DNA of 64,000 nt from positions 1,904,501 through 1,968,500 of the forward strand of contig NZ_CP086120.1 of assembly GCF_021216675.1 (NCBI RefSeq), given 5' to 3'. Below, piece by piece: positions 1 through 8,714 of this stretch. Source of the stretch: Streptomyces gobiensis (lineage in GTDB: Bacteria; Actinomycetota; Actinomycetes; Streptomycetales; Streptomycetaceae). Numbering within the stretch: the first letter of the stretch is position 1; each line of letters opens with the position of its first letter. The notes under the pieces were generated by a model that was not told the DNA's origin, did no database searches, and saw only the letters and a program-made list of their open reading frames with translations. A program made the translations under genes and the position numbers.

Positions 1-1411
1 GCGGCCAGTCCGCGATCGCGTCGGAGCCGTCGAGCATCGCCTCGGTCTCCCGGTACGGGGAGGCCACCGAGCCGCAGTCCAGATGGTCGCGGCCGATCGC
101 CAGCGGCGCGGAGATCTCGCCGCTCGCCACCATGTCGTTGAAGCGCTCACCCGCCCGGTCCCGTTCGCCATAGCCCAGCCAGCAAATACGGGCCGGGAGT
201 CCCTGGAAATGGACCCGCTCCCCCGCCATCTTGATCCACCGGGCCAGCGACTCGTTCTCCGGGAAGAGATCGAGGATCGCCCGGTCCGTCGCCGCGATGT
301 CCTTCGGGTCGCCGCTCAGCGCCGCCCAGCGGAAGGGGCCCTTGCCCTCGCAGAAGAGCGGCCGGATATAGGCCGGTACGAAGCCGGGGAAGGCGAAGGC
401 CCGGTCATAGCCCGCGAGCTGCGCCTCGCCACGGATGGAGTTGCCGTAGTCGAAGACCTCGGCGCCCGCGTCCTGGAACCCCACCATGGCCTCAACATGC
501 CGGGCCATCGATTCCCTCGCCCGCTGGGTGAAGTCGGCGGGCTTCTCGGCCGCGTAGGACGCCATATCGTCGAAGTCGACACCGAGCGGGAGATAGGCGA
601 GCGGGTCATGGGCGCTCGTCTGGTCGGTCACGATGTCAATGGGGGCGTTCATGGCGAGCAGCTGGGGCACCAGCTCCGCCGCGTTGCCGAGGACGCCGAT
701 CGACAGCGGCTTACGCTGGTCGCGGGCGGTCGTCGCCAACTCCAGCGCGTGGTCCAGGGAATCGGCGCGTACGTCCAGATAGCGGTGCTCGATTCGGCGC
801 TGGATCGCCCGTGGGTCGCAGTCGACGCAGATCACGACGCCGTCGTTCATGGTGACCGCCAGCGGCTGGGCACCGCCCATACCGCCAAGGCCCGCCGTCA
901 GCGTAATGGTCCCGGCCAGCGAGCCGCTGTGCTTGTTCTGAGAAGCGAGCTTCGCCGCGACCGCCGCGAACGTCTCGTACGTCCCCTGCAGGATCCCCTG
1001 CGTTCCGATGTAGATCCAGGAACCAGCCGTCATCTGGCCGTACATGGTGAGCCCGAGCTGTTCCAGCCGCCGGAACTCCTCCCAGTTCGCCCAGTCACCG
1101 ACCAGATTGGAGTTGGCGATCAGCACACGTGGCGCCCACTCATGGGTGGTCATCACGCCGACCGGACGCCCGGACTGTACGAGCATCGTCTCGTCGCCCT
1201 TGAGCGTCCTGAGCGTGCGCGTCATCGCGTCAAAGGAGCGCCAGTCGCGGGCCGCCTTCCCCGTACCGCCGTAGACGACGAGCCGGTCCGGGTGCTCCGC
1301 CACCTCCGGGTCGAGGTTGTTCTGCAGCATCCGCAGAGCGGCTTCCTGCTGCCACCCCCGGGCACTCAGCTCCGTACCACGCGGCGCTCGCACGGGTCGC
1401 GGTCCTGACAT
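1..1411 (-). CDS. hutU: Urocanate hydratase, 3' end beyond the left edge
   Basis: Urocanase converts urocanate to 4-imidazolone-5-propionate with a tightly bound NAD+, the second step of histidine breakdown in the cytoplasm. The minus strand reads [19 protein letters not shown], then [33 protein letters not shown] and [20 protein letters not shown], all typical of the family. About 470 codons are present of a usual length near 550, so only the C-terminal part is missing. The ATG at 1411 follows a clear AGGGAGG ribosome site. It is divergent from the glycosylase gene at 1540. A promoter with an overlapping palindrome lies immediately upstream, so it is probably repressed when histidine or urocanate is absent; that regulation is inferred. 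No other hut gene is visible; any partner would lie to the left. Confidence 0.93.
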   Translation of the reverse strand, partial: MSGPRPVRAPRGTELSARGWQQEAALRMLQNNLDPEVAEHPDRLVVYGGTGKAARDWRSFDAMTRTLRTLKGDETMLVQSGRPVGVMTTHEWAPRVLIANSNLVGDWANWEEFRRLEQLGLTMYGQMTAGSWIYIGTQGILQGTYETFAAVAAKLASQNKHSGSLAGTITLTAGLGGMGGAQPLAVTMNDGVVICVDCDPRAIQRRIEHRYLDVRADSLDHALELATTARDQRKPLSIGVLGNAAELVPQLLAMNAPIDIVTDQTSAHDPLAYLPLGVDFDDMASYAAEKPADFTQRARESMARHVEAMVGFQDAGAEVFDYGNSIRGEAQLAGYDRAFAFPGFVPAYIRPLFCEGKGPFRWAALSGDPKDIAATDRAILDLFPENESLARWIKMAGERVHFQGLPARICWLGYGERDRAGERFNDMVASGEISAPLAIGRDHLDCGSVASPYRETEAMLDGSDAIADWP

Positions 1412-1453
1412 GGCCCCTGCCTCCCTGCTCTCCTCGACTGGATCAGCCTATTC

Positions 1454-1473
1454 ATTCACTCTACGCAGTGAAT
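1454..1473. promoter_or_regulatory. Candidate operator palindrome over the hutU -10
   Basis: ATTCACT and AGTGAAT form perfect 7-base arms around a 6-base centre. The palindrome covers the -10 hexamer and most of the spacer, the usual position for a repressor that blocks RNA polymerase. The cognate regulator is unknown. A second shorter palindrome, ACCAGCTGGT, lies between this and the divergent gene near 1500. Confidence 0.5.
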
Positions 1474-1485
1474 AGAACTAGTCAA
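1458..1485 (-). promoter_or_regulatory. hutU promoter (-35 TTGACT, -10 TAGAGT)
   Basis: On the minus strand a -35 TTGACT (1480-1485) and a -10 TAGAGT (1458-1463) are separated by 16 bases, a good match to vegetative-sigma promoters. Transcription would start near 1451, about 40 bases before the hutU ATG. Confidence 0.6.
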
Positions 1486-1539
1486 CAACCGACCGGTGAA
1501 CCAGCTGGTCACCGGTGAATTTCTGGAAGACTGTCCGAT

Positions 1540-2232
1540 ATGGAGACCATCGCCGATCTGGACGAGCGCGTGAGCCACTGCCGCGCCTGCCCACGGCTGG
1601 TGCGGTGGCGGGAGGAGACGGCCAGGACCAAGCGCCGGTCCTACGCCGACTGGGACTACTGGGGGCGGCCGGTGCCGGGCTTTGGACCGGCGGACGCCCG
1701 GATGCTGATCGTCGGCCTGGCCCCGGCCGCGCATGGCGCCAACCGCACGGGCCGTATGTTCACCGGCGACCGCTCCGGCGATTTCCTGTACGCCGCCCTC
1801 CACTCCGTTGGGCTGGCCAGCCAGCCGACGTCCACCCATCAGGGCGACGGCCTTGAGCTGTCCGGTGTGCGCATCACCGCCCCGGTCCACTGCGCGCCGC
1901 CCGCCAACAAGCCCACGCCCGCGGAGCGTGACGCCTGCCGGTCCTGGCTGAGCGAGGAGCTGCGCCTGCTCCGCCCGACCCTGCGCTCGGTGGTGGTCCT
2001 CGGCGCCTTCGGCTGGCAGGCCACGCTGCCCGTCCTCGCCGCCGCGGGCTGGACCGTCCCAAGCCCCCGCCCGCCCTTCGCCCACGCCGCCCACGTCTCG
2101 CTGCACGGCCCCACGCCCCTGGACCTGTTCGGCTGCTACCACGTCAGCCAGCAGAACACCTTCACCGGCCGCCTCACCCCGGCCATGCTCAGCGACGTCC
2201 TGCGCACAGCGGCGAAGACCGCCGGGCTGTAG
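1540..2232 (+). CDS. Family 5 uracil-DNA glycosylase (UdgB type)
   Basis: A DNA repair enzyme that removes uracil and other deaminated bases from DNA. The 230-residue protein has the family 5 signature GLAPAAHGANRTGR (residues 59-72), in which motif A carries alanine instead of the aspartate or asparagine of other UDG families, and the second motif HVSQQNTFTG (201-210). Cysteines 14, 17, 118 and 133 have the spacing of the [4Fe-4S] ligands of family 4/5 enzymes. The ATG at 1540 has GGAAG upstream. It is divergent from hutU and only 27 bases before the next gene, so the two may be co-transcribed. Assignment is secure at family level. Confidence 0.9.
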   Translation: METIADLDERVSHCRACPRLVRWREETARTKRRSYADWDYWGRPVPGFGPADARMLIVGLAPAAHGANRTGRMFTGDRSGDFLYAALHSVGLASQPTSTHQGDGLELSGVRITAPVHCAPPANKPTPAERDACRSWLSEELRLLRPTLRSVVVLGAFGWQATLPVLAAAGWTVPSPRPPFAHAAHVSLHGPTPLDLFGCYHVSQQNTFTGRLTPAMLSDVLRTAAKTAGL

Positions 2233-2259
2233 CGAGCCGGTCGTGCTTGGCTGGTCCGT

Positions 2260-3597
2260 ATGCATCTCGCCTCCGCCACCCGCCGTGACCTGACCGTGCG
2301 TGCCGCAGTCGAGCAGGCACTGATCACCGAGGACCAGCCCATCGCCGCACTCCTCGATGTGGACTCCGTACGGGCGTCCGCCGCCGCCCTGCGTGCGGCG
2401 TTCGAGGAGGTGGCCGCACCCGGGCAGCCCCTCCTGCACGCCTTCGCCGTCAAGGCCGCCGCCCTGGTGCCGGTGCTCCGGCTGCTCGCCGACAACGGGC
2501 TCGGCGCCGAGGTGGCCAGCCCCGGTGAGCTGGCACTGGCCCAGGCAGCCGGGATCGGACCGGACCGCACGGTGCTGGACTCCCCCGCCAAGACCCCCGC
2601 CGAGCTGCGTACGGCGCTGGACCTGGGGGTCGCGGTCAATGCCGACAGCCAGCAGGAGCTGGCCCGGTTGGACGCTCTCGTCGGTGCGGCGCCGCTGCGG
2701 TCGGCCGTCGGCCTGCGGATCAATCCACAGCTCGGCAGCGGCTCCATCGACGCGATGAGCACCGCGACCGCCACATCGAAGTTCGGTATCGCACTTCGCG
2801 ACCCGGGCGCCCGCGAATGGCTTGTACGGGCCTACGCCGACCGCCCCTGGCTCACCCGGCTGCACGCCCATAGCGGCTCGCAGGGCATCCCTCTCGACCT
2901 GATGGCCGCGGGGGTCAAGGACGCCTATGAGCTGGCCGAGGAGATCAACGGTGCCGTGGGCCGCCAGCAGATCGACACCCTCGATATCGGCGGCGGGCTC
3001 CCGGTCAACTTCGCTTCCGAGTCCACGGAACCCACCTTCCATGACTACGCTCAGCTGCTGAGCGCCCAGGTCCCCGGCCTCTTCGACGGCCGCTACGGTC
3101 TGGTCACCGAGTTCGGCCGGTCCCTGCTGGCCAAGGCGGGCACCATCGTCGCCCGTGTCGAGTACACCAAGTCCGCCGGTGGCCGCCCCATCGCGGTGAC
3201 CCATGCGGGCGCCCAGATCGCCGCACGGACCGTGTTCGCCCCCGACGCCTGGCCGGTCCGTATCGGTGTGTACGGCCCGCAGGGGCTGCCCAAGCAGGGT
3301 GCGCCCATCGCCCAGGATGTCGCGGGGCCCTGCTGCTTCGCGGGGGACCTGGTGGGCCGAGAGCGGGCGCTGCCGGGTCTGGAGGCGGGGGACCTGGTGG
3401 CGCTGCTCGACACCGGGGCCTACTACTTCTCCAACCCCTTCGGCTACAACAGCCTGCCCCGGCCCGGGGTCTACGGCTACTGGGCCAGCGGCGACGGGAC
3501 GGTGCGGTTCGCGACCGTACGGCGGCCCCAGACCCTCGACCAGATCGTCACGGAGTCCGGAGCCGGTCAGCGGGACGCGCTGACCCCGCCCTGCTGA
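2260..3597 (+). CDS. PLP-dependent decarboxylase of the DAP/ornithine decarboxylase family 2
   Basis: A fold-type III PLP enzyme of 445 residues related to diaminopimelate decarboxylase. The Schiff-base lysine is in HAFAVKA (K65). HSGSQG and the phosphate-binding GGGLPVNF follow in the barrel, and the C-terminal sheet domain has PCCFAGD and a YNSLPRP segment. In true LysA the last two motifs are normally close to CESGD and YN.RPRP, so the substrate may differ and lysine biosynthesis should not be assumed. It follows the glycosylase gene closely on the same strand and converges with the next gene, four bases away. The start is the ATG at 2260; no strong ribosome site is seen. Confidence 0.75.
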   Translation: MHLASATRRDLTVRAAVEQALITEDQPIAALLDVDSVRASAAALRAAFEEVAAPGQPLLHAFAVKAAALVPVLRLLADNGLGAEVASPGELALAQAAGIGPDRTVLDSPAKTPAELRTALDLGVAVNADSQQELARLDALVGAAPLRSAVGLRINPQLGSGSIDAMSTATATSKFGIALRDPGAREWLVRAYADRPWLTRLHAHSGSQGIPLDLMAAGVKDAYELAEEINGAVGRQQIDTLDIGGGLPVNFASESTEPTFHDYAQLLSAQVPGLFDGRYGLVTEFGRSLLAKAGTIVARVEYTKSAGGRPIAVTHAGAQIAARTVFAPDAWPVRIGVYGPQGLPKQGAPIAQDVAGPCCFAGDLVGRERALPGLEAGDLVALLDTGAYYFSNPFGYNSLPRPGVYGYWASGDGTVRFATVRRPQTLDQIVTESGAGQRDALTPPC

Positions 3598-3601
3598 CGC
3601 C

Positions 3602-4513
3602 TCAGAGCGAGGCGATGACGCGGTCCGCCAAGGCGTAGACCAGTTCCTCGTCGTCCTCGCCGAAGGCGAAGGTCAGGGCGTACGCACCGGAGACACCGGA
3701 GCCGCCCAGCAGGACCGGGGACATGCCGTCCCGCAGTGCCGCCGCGAGGCGGTCTGCCGTCTCACGGTGTCCCGGGGACATGCACACGGTCGTACCGTCG
3801 GCGAAGACATACACATCGAGCGTGCCCAGCGGGCCGGGCCGTACATCCGCCAGCGCGGTCCGCGCCCCGGCCAGCCCGGCCAGCCGCTCGACGGTCCGCT
3901 CATGGTCCCCGACCGGCCGCGCTTCCGGCGCGGCCGGGGCCGGGACGGCAGGGTCACCGGAGAGCGTGAAGTGCGGGTCCGAAGGGTGTCTGCGGCGCGC
4001 CGCGGCCAGCTCGGCGGACCCGGCATCGGCGTCAGCGGGCGCCTGGGCCTGAGCCTCGTCACGGTCAGCCTGGCGGGGCAGAAAGACCTGACCCTCGCCC
4101 GTCTCATCCGGACGCATCTCCTCCAGGAAGGCGTCGAACAGCTCGGCGTCCATAGCGCTCACCTCATACTCGGTGGCCTCGATGTACTCCGCGCCCTGTC
4201 CCGCCAGCAGTGAGCCGCCCCCGGCATCGGCGTCCCTGGCCTCGTGCGCGGCCCAGAAGGCCCGCGCCTCGGCCAGCTCGCGCTCCCGCTCCTCAGCGAG
4301 CGCGTCGGCGACCGCCGCCCGGACCTCCTCCACAGCGGGCGCCTGCCGTGCCGCGGGCACGGTGGCACCGGCTGCGGCGAGCTCCTCGCGCAGCCCGGTG
4401 ACCTGGCGGTGCAGCCCTCGGGTGGTGTGCAGGGCGGCGCCGCCCAGGACCGCGGCGGTAGCCGCGGCCAGAAGCAAGATGAGGGATATGGCGCTCACTG
4501 ACGTACTCCCCAT
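3602..4513 (-). CDS. Membrane-anchored protein of unknown function
   Basis: 303 residues; family not recognised. Residues 8-28 form one hydrophobic segment (ISLILLLAAATAAVLGGAAL) with little before it, so it is likely anchored with the rest on one side of the membrane. A heparin-like alternation of E/R/A-rich helix follows (about 35-95, probable coiled coil), then an acidic, alanine-rich linker, and a compact C-terminal domain (about 205-303) with DVYVFADGTTVCMSPGH and several glycines. It lies downstream of the thiolase gene on the same strand, separated by a terminator, so it probably has its own promoter. No catalytic motif is visible. Confidence 0.7.
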   Translation of the reverse strand: MGSTSVSAISLILLLAAATAAVLGGAALHTTRGLHRQVTGLREELAAAGATVPAARQAPAVEEVRAAVADALAEERERELAEARAFWAAHEARDADAGGGSLLAGQGAEYIEATEYEVSAMDAELFDAFLEEMRPDETGEGQVFLPRQADRDEAQAQAPADADAGSAELAAARRRHPSDPHFTLSGDPAVPAPAAPEARPVGDHERTVERLAGLAGARTALADVRPGPLGTLDVYVFADGTTVCMSPGHRETADRLAAALRDGMSPVLLGGSGVSGAYALTFAFGEDDEELVYALADRVIASL

Positions 4514-4643
4514 TCGGATTCGGCCCCCTGAATTCCTACCTCAGCTTTACCTACGACACCCCTCGGCCGCAGCGCAAAAGGCAATAAAACAGGTGTAAAG
4601 AGGCCTCATTCCGCTGATACACACCCTTTGTGAGCAGGCAAAA

Positions 4644-4686
4644 CGAAGCGCCCCCAGGGGAAAAATCACATCCTGGAGGCGCTTCG
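4644..4686 (-). terminator. Terminator after the thiolase gene
   Basis: Arms 4644-4658 and 4672-4686 pair in 14 of 15 positions around a 13-base loop. On the minus strand the stem is followed by TTTTG. It sits 40 bases past the thiolase stop. Confidence 0.8.
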
Positions 4687-4725
4687 GTCTCACCGCCGCA
4701 ACGGCCGTGATTTAGATAACATTTC

Positions 4726-5946
4726 TCAGCTCAAACGCTCGATCACCATGGCCATTCCCTGGCCGCCACCGACGCACATGGTCTCCAGGCCGAACTGCTT
4801 GTCATGCCACTGGAGCGAGTTGATCAGCGTCGTGGTGATGCGCGCGCCGGTCATCCCGAACGGATGACCCACCGCGATGGCTCCACCGTTGACGTTGAGC
4901 CGGTCCAGGTCGATACCGAGATCCTGGTACGAGGGGATCACCTGAGCGGCGAATGCCTCGTTGATCTCTACGAGGTCGATGTCCCCGATCGCCATCCCGG
5001 CCCGCTGGAGCGCCTGCTTACTGGCCTCGACCGGGCCATAGCCCATGATCTCGGGTGAGAGCGCCGAGACGCCGGTCGAGACGATCCGGGCGAGCGGCGT
5101 CAGACCGAGCTCCCGGGCCTTGGTGTCGGACATGACCACCAGCGCGGCGGCGCCGTCGTTCAGCGCACAGCAGTTGCCCGCCGTCACCAGCCCATCGGGC
5201 CGGAAGACCGGCTTGAGCCCCTGCACGGCCTCCAGCGTCACTCCGGCACGCGGGCCGTCGTCCTTCGCGACGACCGTGCCGTCCGGGGTGGTCACCGGGG
5301 TGATCTCACGCTCCCAGAACCCGTCGGCGATGGCCTTCTCGGCGAGGTTCTGCGACCGTACGCCGAACTCATCCATCTCCTGCCGGGAGACACCCTTGTC
5401 CCGGGCGAGGTTCTCGGCGGTCTGCCCCATGGCGATATAGACGTCCGGGAGCTTGCCCTCCGCCCGCGGGTCGGTCCAGCCCTCGCCGCCCTGCTCGGCC
5501 CGCGCGGCGGTACGCGCCTCGGCCTCGGCGAAGACCGGGTTGTGGGTATCCGGCATCCCGTCCGAGGAGCCCTTCACCGAGCGGGACACCATCTCCACGC
5601 CCGCGGAGATGAAGACATCGCCCTCGCCCGCCTTGATGGCGTGCATCGCCATCCGGGTGGTCTGCAGAGACGAGGAGCAGTACCGGGTGATGGTGCAGCC
5701 GGGGAGGTGGTCCATCCCCATCTGCACGGCGACGATCCGGCCGAGGTTATGTCCCTGCTCACCACCGGGCAGCCCACAGCCGAGCATCAGGTCATCAATC
5801 TGCGTCGGGTCCAGCTCGGGGACCTTGGCAAGCGCCGCCTGGATGATCTCGGCCGTCAGGTCATCCGGGCGGATATCTTTGAGCGACCCCTTGAACGCGC
5901 GTCCGATAGGCGAGCGGGCGGCAGAAACGATCACTGCTTCGGGCAT
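4726..5946 (-). CDS. Acetyl-CoA acetyltransferase / thiolase
   Basis: A 406-residue thiolase that condenses or cleaves acyl-CoA thioesters, in fatty acid degradation or acetoacetyl-CoA formation. The nucleophilic cysteine is C90 in TRYCSSSLQT. NEAFAAQ, GGAIAVGHPFGMTGAR (catalytic His) and the C-terminal CVGGGQGMA (second catalytic Cys) are intact. The open frame extends 19 codons upstream, but the ATG at 5946 is preferred: it begins MPEAVIVSAARSPIG like other thiolases and is preceded by TTGGAG. The gene stands alone between a terminator and the divergent Bax inhibitor-like gene. Substrate chain length cannot be read from sequence. Confidence 0.9.
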   Translation of the reverse strand: MPEAVIVSAARSPIGRAFKGSLKDIRPDDLTAEIIQAALAKVPELDPTQIDDLMLGCGLPGGEQGHNLGRIVAVQMGMDHLPGCTITRYCSSSLQTTRMAMHAIKAGEGDVFISAGVEMVSRSVKGSSDGMPDTHNPVFAEAEARTAARAEQGGEGWTDPRAEGKLPDVYIAMGQTAENLARDKGVSRQEMDEFGVRSQNLAEKAIADGFWEREITPVTTPDGTVVAKDDGPRAGVTLEAVQGLKPVFRPDGLVTAGNCCALNDGAAALVVMSDTKARELGLTPLARIVSTGVSALSPEIMGYGPVEASKQALQRAGMAIGDIDLVEINEAFAAQVIPSYQDLGIDLDRLNVNGGAIAVGHPFGMTGARITTTLINSLQWHDKQFGLETMCVGGGQGMAMVIERLS

Positions 5947-6203
5947 CACGGCTCCAAAAGGGCGGCACGGCTGTGACAGGACTGTGAGGGAAGCTACCCG
6001 CACGTAGCGCTAAGGTCACGGCTCCCATGGTGTGATGCGGCTCGCAGCCCTCACCTACGGGGCCCTCACCTATGGCGTACCGCGCCACGCCGAGGAACAA
6101 CCGCGACTCTTTCCCTCGTTCTTGCCAGTGCACTAGCGTGCGGTCTTTGCTTAACCATTACTGTGGTCGACAAGGCCGTGCCGTACGGCCATGGAGGAGT
6201 GAG

Positions 6204-7022
6204 ATGAGGAGCAGCAACCCGGTCTTCTCGCGACGGGGGTTCAGTCGGGATGGTCAGGCGGGCTTCAACGCCGGCCAGCCGCAGGCCGGGAACCCGTACG
6301 CCAACAACCCGTACGCCCAGCCGCAGCAGGGCCAGCAGGGCTTCCCGCCCGCCGCCCCGCCGCAGGCCGACCGGATGACGATGGACGATGTCGTCACCCG
6401 GACCGGCATCACGCTGGGCACCGTGATCGTCGCTGCGGCGGTCGCGTGGACCACAGGTCTGGGGATGGGCTTCGCCATCGTCGCGGCGCTGATCGCGATG
6501 GGGCTGGCCTTCTGGCAGTCCTTCAAGCGGGAGGCCTCGCCCGCGATCATTCTGGGCTACGCGGTCTTCGAGGGCCTCTTCCTCGGCGCCATCAGCAACT
6601 ACATCAACCGGTTCGCCGAAGGCGCCGCGATGCAAGCGGTGATCGGCACCATGGCGGTCTTCGCCGTGATGCTGTTCCTGTACAAGACCAGGATCATCCG
6701 GGTCAACGGCCGGTTCACCCAGATCGCTCTGGTCGCGGGTATCGGCTATGCGCTGCTGTCCCTGGTGAACCTGGGATTCGCACTCTTCGGCGCCGGTGAC
6801 GGCATGGGCTTCCGTACCGGCTGGGTCGGCATCCTGATGGGCATCGCCGGTGTGTGCATCGGCGCGATGTTCCTCGCCCTCGACTTCAAGCAGGTCGAGG
6901 ACGGTATCGCGTACGGCGCTCCGCGCAAGGAGTCCTGGCTGGCCGCCTTCGGTCTGACCGTGACCCTCGCCTGGATCTACTTCGAGTTCCTGCGTCTGGC
7001 CTACATCCTGGCCAGCGATTAA
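6204..7022 (+). CDS. Bax inhibitor-1/YccA family membrane protein
   Basis: 272 residues. A hydrophilic N-terminus rich in N, P, Q and G (repeated NPYA around residues 30-40) is followed by about seven hydrophobic helices from residue 66 to the end, ending near LAWIYFEFLRLAYILASD, the pattern of the BI-1/YccA (UPF0005) family. Some members act as pH-sensitive calcium leak channels; the role in Streptomyces is unknown. The ATG at 6204 follows GGAGGAGTGAG, so it is preferred to a longer open frame. It is divergent from the thiolase gene across a 257-base gap holding both promoters, and is followed by a strong terminator, so it is monocistronic. Confidence 0.85.
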   Translation: MRSSNPVFSRRGFSRDGQAGFNAGQPQAGNPYANNPYAQPQQGQQGFPPAAPPQADRMTMDDVVTRTGITLGTVIVAAAVAWTTGLGMGFAIVAALIAMGLAFWQSFKREASPAIILGYAVFEGLFLGAISNYINRFAEGAAMQAVIGTMAVFAVMLFLYKTRIIRVNGRFTQIALVAGIGYALLSLVNLGFALFGAGDGMGFRTGWVGILMGIAGVCIGAMFLALDFKQVEDGIAYGAPRKESWLAAFGLTVTLAWIYFEFLRLAYILASD

Positions 7023-7041
7023 CCGGGCTCGCCCTACACGC

Positions 7042-7080
7042 CGGAAGGGCCCGCGAGGCACAGCCTCGCGGGCCCTTCCG
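7042..7080 (+). terminator. Strong hairpin terminator
   Basis: A perfect 17-base stem (7042-7058 with 7064-7080) with loop CACAG lies 20 bases after the membrane-protein stop. A T-rich stretch follows. It may also serve the gene converging from the right. Confidence 0.9.
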
Positions 7081-7132
7081 TGTTTCTGTGCCTGTGTTTC
7101 TGTGTCTGTGTGTGTTTCCGTGTCCGGGCCCG

Positions 7133-7366
7133 CTAGAACTTGCGCGCGGCTCGCCCACGCCTCAAGTCGTGTTCATGAATGATCGCCTTGGCATGGCCAT
7201 AGGCGAGGTTGTGTTCGCCCCGCAGCCAGCTCACCTTCTCTTCGAAGCGGAAGAAGGAAGGGCCTTCGTCGACGGCGCGGAGCCAGTCGCAGATCTCGCG
7301 GCCGGTGCATTGAGGGATGCGGGAGAGCAGGTTCTGGTGAGTCTCGTCATCAAAGACTTGGGACAT
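7133..7366 (-). CDS. Small DUF4287-like protein
   Basis: 77 residues, start MSQVFDDETHQNLLSRIPQ. The segment TGREICDWLRAV followed by KVSWLRGEHNLAYGHAKAI matches the two-part pattern of DUF4287, a small helical domain common in actinobacteria, sometimes linked to nucleic-acid or stress functions without a proven role. Function unknown. It stands alone: it converges with the Bax inhibitor-like gene and is divergent from the 7515 gene over a 148-base gap containing an inverted repeat. Confidence 0.75.
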   Translation of the reverse strand: MSQVFDDETHQNLLSRIPQCTGREICDWLRAVDEGPSFFRFEEKVSWLRGEHNLAYGHAKAIIHEHDLRRGRAARKF

Positions 7367-7463
7367 TGGCGCCTCCGGATATCCGGGGATACGGGGGTGA
7401 CCCCCGGTGGGATGCAGTGCTGAATCCTTCGCGGCCCTTCACGGTCCTTCCGCCACCGTGCCT

Positions 7464-7488
7464 GAGTGTTGGGGCGTTGGCAACACTC
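7464..7488. promoter_or_regulatory. Inverted repeat in a divergent promoter region
   Basis: GAGTGTTG and CAACACTC are perfect 8-base arms separated by 9 bases. The site lies between two divergent genes and could bind a dimeric regulator; it is too loosely spaced to be an obvious terminator. Confidence 0.4.
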
Positions 7489-7502
7489 CGTCGAGGGGCG
7501 CA

Positions 7503-7508
7503 TAGGCT
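7503..7508 (+). promoter_or_regulatory. -10 TAGGCT, likely leaderless start
   Basis: TAGGCT ends 6 bases before the GTG at 7515. That spacing places the transcription start at the start codon, and there is no ribosome site, as in leaderless actinobacterial mRNAs. No convincing -35 is seen at normal spacing. Confidence 0.45.
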
Positions 7509-7514
7509 TACACC

Positions 7515-7850
7515 GTGCCCGATGTGATCTCCCTGCTGACCGCCGTGGACCGGCTCGCCGCCCGGCTGAGAGCGCTCCCGCAGAGCGCGCTGGAGCGCGG
7601 GGCGGCGGCCGAAGGACTGGCGCTGGCCAGGGAACTGTCCCTGCGCGCACAGCGCTTGGAGGCGCCGGAACGGGAGCCGCTGGAGATGCCCGACGCGGGG
7701 ATTTTCGCGGTCGGCGACCAGCTGGCGGTGGCCGGCCATGACCTGGCGGAAGCACTGCGGACCGCCGGTACGGCGGGCACAGAACGCACGGAAGCGGAGC
7801 TGGTCGAATCGGTACGCAGAGTGACAGCGATGGCCGAGTCCATCCCCTGA
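7515..7850 (+). CDS. Small conserved-type hypothetical protein
   Basis: 111 residues, mostly helical and rich in Ala, Leu, Glu and Arg, with no signal peptide, membrane segment or recognisable catalytic motif. The sequence has an amphipathic repeat feel (LTAVDRLAARLRALPQ and VGDQLAVAGHDLAEALRTAG). The start is a GTG with no Shine-Dalgarno but with a -10 element six bases before, consistent with leaderless translation. It converges with the RpiR-type regulator gene 24 bases away. Function unknown. Confidence 0.65.
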   Translation: MPDVISLLTAVDRLAARLRALPQSALERGAAAEGLALARELSLRAQRLEAPEREPLEMPDAGIFAVGDQLAVAGHDLAEALRTAGTAGTERTEAELVESVRRVTAMAESIP

Positions 7851-7874
7851 AGCCGCGACTGCTCCAGGCTGCGC

Positions 7875-8714
7875 TTATTCCAAGAACAGGCCGCGTTCGG
7901 CGGCCCTGGTGTCGAACTCCTCCAGCCGGGCCTGGGCGTCCGGCAGATCGTCACACATCGCCTCCAGCAGCACCCGGCCCAGCAGCATCGGCGCACACGC
8001 CGTGTCGAAGGCCAGCCCGGTGCCCACGGCCGCGGGCAGCAGGATGTCATCGGGGTGCCCGACGGGGGCGAACGCGCTGTCGGCGACCGTGACGATCCGC
8101 AGTCCGGCCGTACGGGCGTAGTCGAGGGCGGTCACCACCTCGCGCGGATGACGGGGCAGCGCGAAGCAGAGCAGCGCGCTGGCGCCAGCCCGGAGGGCGG
8201 CGTCGATACGGTCCGCGAGCATCGTGCCGCCCTCGTCCAGCAGCCGGATATCCGGGTGGACTTTTGCGGCGAAGTAGGCGAAGCCGCGTGCCTGGGCGGA
8301 GGCGGCCCGTAGCCCCAGCACCAGCAGCGGGCGGGAGGCGGCCAACAGCCGCCCGGCCGCCGCGACAGGGGCGGGGTCGGCGAGCTGGGCCGCGAGCAGC
8401 CGCAGATTCTCGATCTCGGCGTAGACCGCCTGCTGGTACTCATTGGAAGTGGCCTCGGCCTCGGTCTCACCCACGTCCCCGGCCGGTGACTCCCGCAGAT
8501 GCTTGCGCAGCGCCGGATAGCCGTCAAAGCCCAGCGCGACCGCGAAACGGGTTACGGACGGCTGGCTCACCCCCGCCAGCTCGGCCAGCTCAACACTCGA
8601 CAGGAACGGCGCGTCATCGGCCCGCCGCACCATGCAGTGCGCGATCCGGCGCTGCGTCGGGGTCAGCCGGTGCCCCTCGAAGAGCTTCAGCAGCCGAGCG
8701 CTCGCGCTGCTCAT
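7875..8714 (-). CDS. MurR/RpiR-family transcriptional regulator
   Basis: About 279 residues: an N-terminal RpiR helix-turn-helix domain (about 1-75, with TPTQRRIAHCMV and LAELAGVSQPSVTRFAVALGF) and a C-terminal SIS sugar-isomerase domain (about 125-260) that normally senses a phosphosugar. Such regulators control sugar, amino-sugar or, in some actinobacteria, amino acid genes. The ATG at 8714 (MSSASARLLKLF) is chosen because it starts at the domain and has GGGTGA upstream; an ATG at 8756 is in frame but lacks a ribosome site. No obvious target gene is adjacent, so its ligand is unknown. It could act elsewhere, for example on the palindrome before hutU, but nothing here proves it. Confidence 0.85.
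   Translation of the reverse strand: MSSASARLLKLFEGHRLTPTQRRIAHCMVRRADDAPFLSSVELAELAGVSQPSVTRFAVALGFDGYPALRKHLRESPAGDVGETEAEATSNEYQQAVYAEIENLRLLAAQLADPAPVAAAGRLLAASRPLLVLGLRAASAQARGFAYFAAKVHPDIRLLDEGGTMLADRIDAALRAGASALLCFALPRHPREVVTALDYARTAGLRIVTVADSAFAPVGHPDDILLPAAVGTGLAFDTACAPMLLGRVLLEAMCDDLPDAQARLEEFDTRAAERGLFLE

Noticed and set aside
83..1408. Long open frame on the plus strand through hutU
   Set aside because: It is the antisense of hutU, lacks a ribosome site and encodes a protein rich in R, H and G without any family resemblance.
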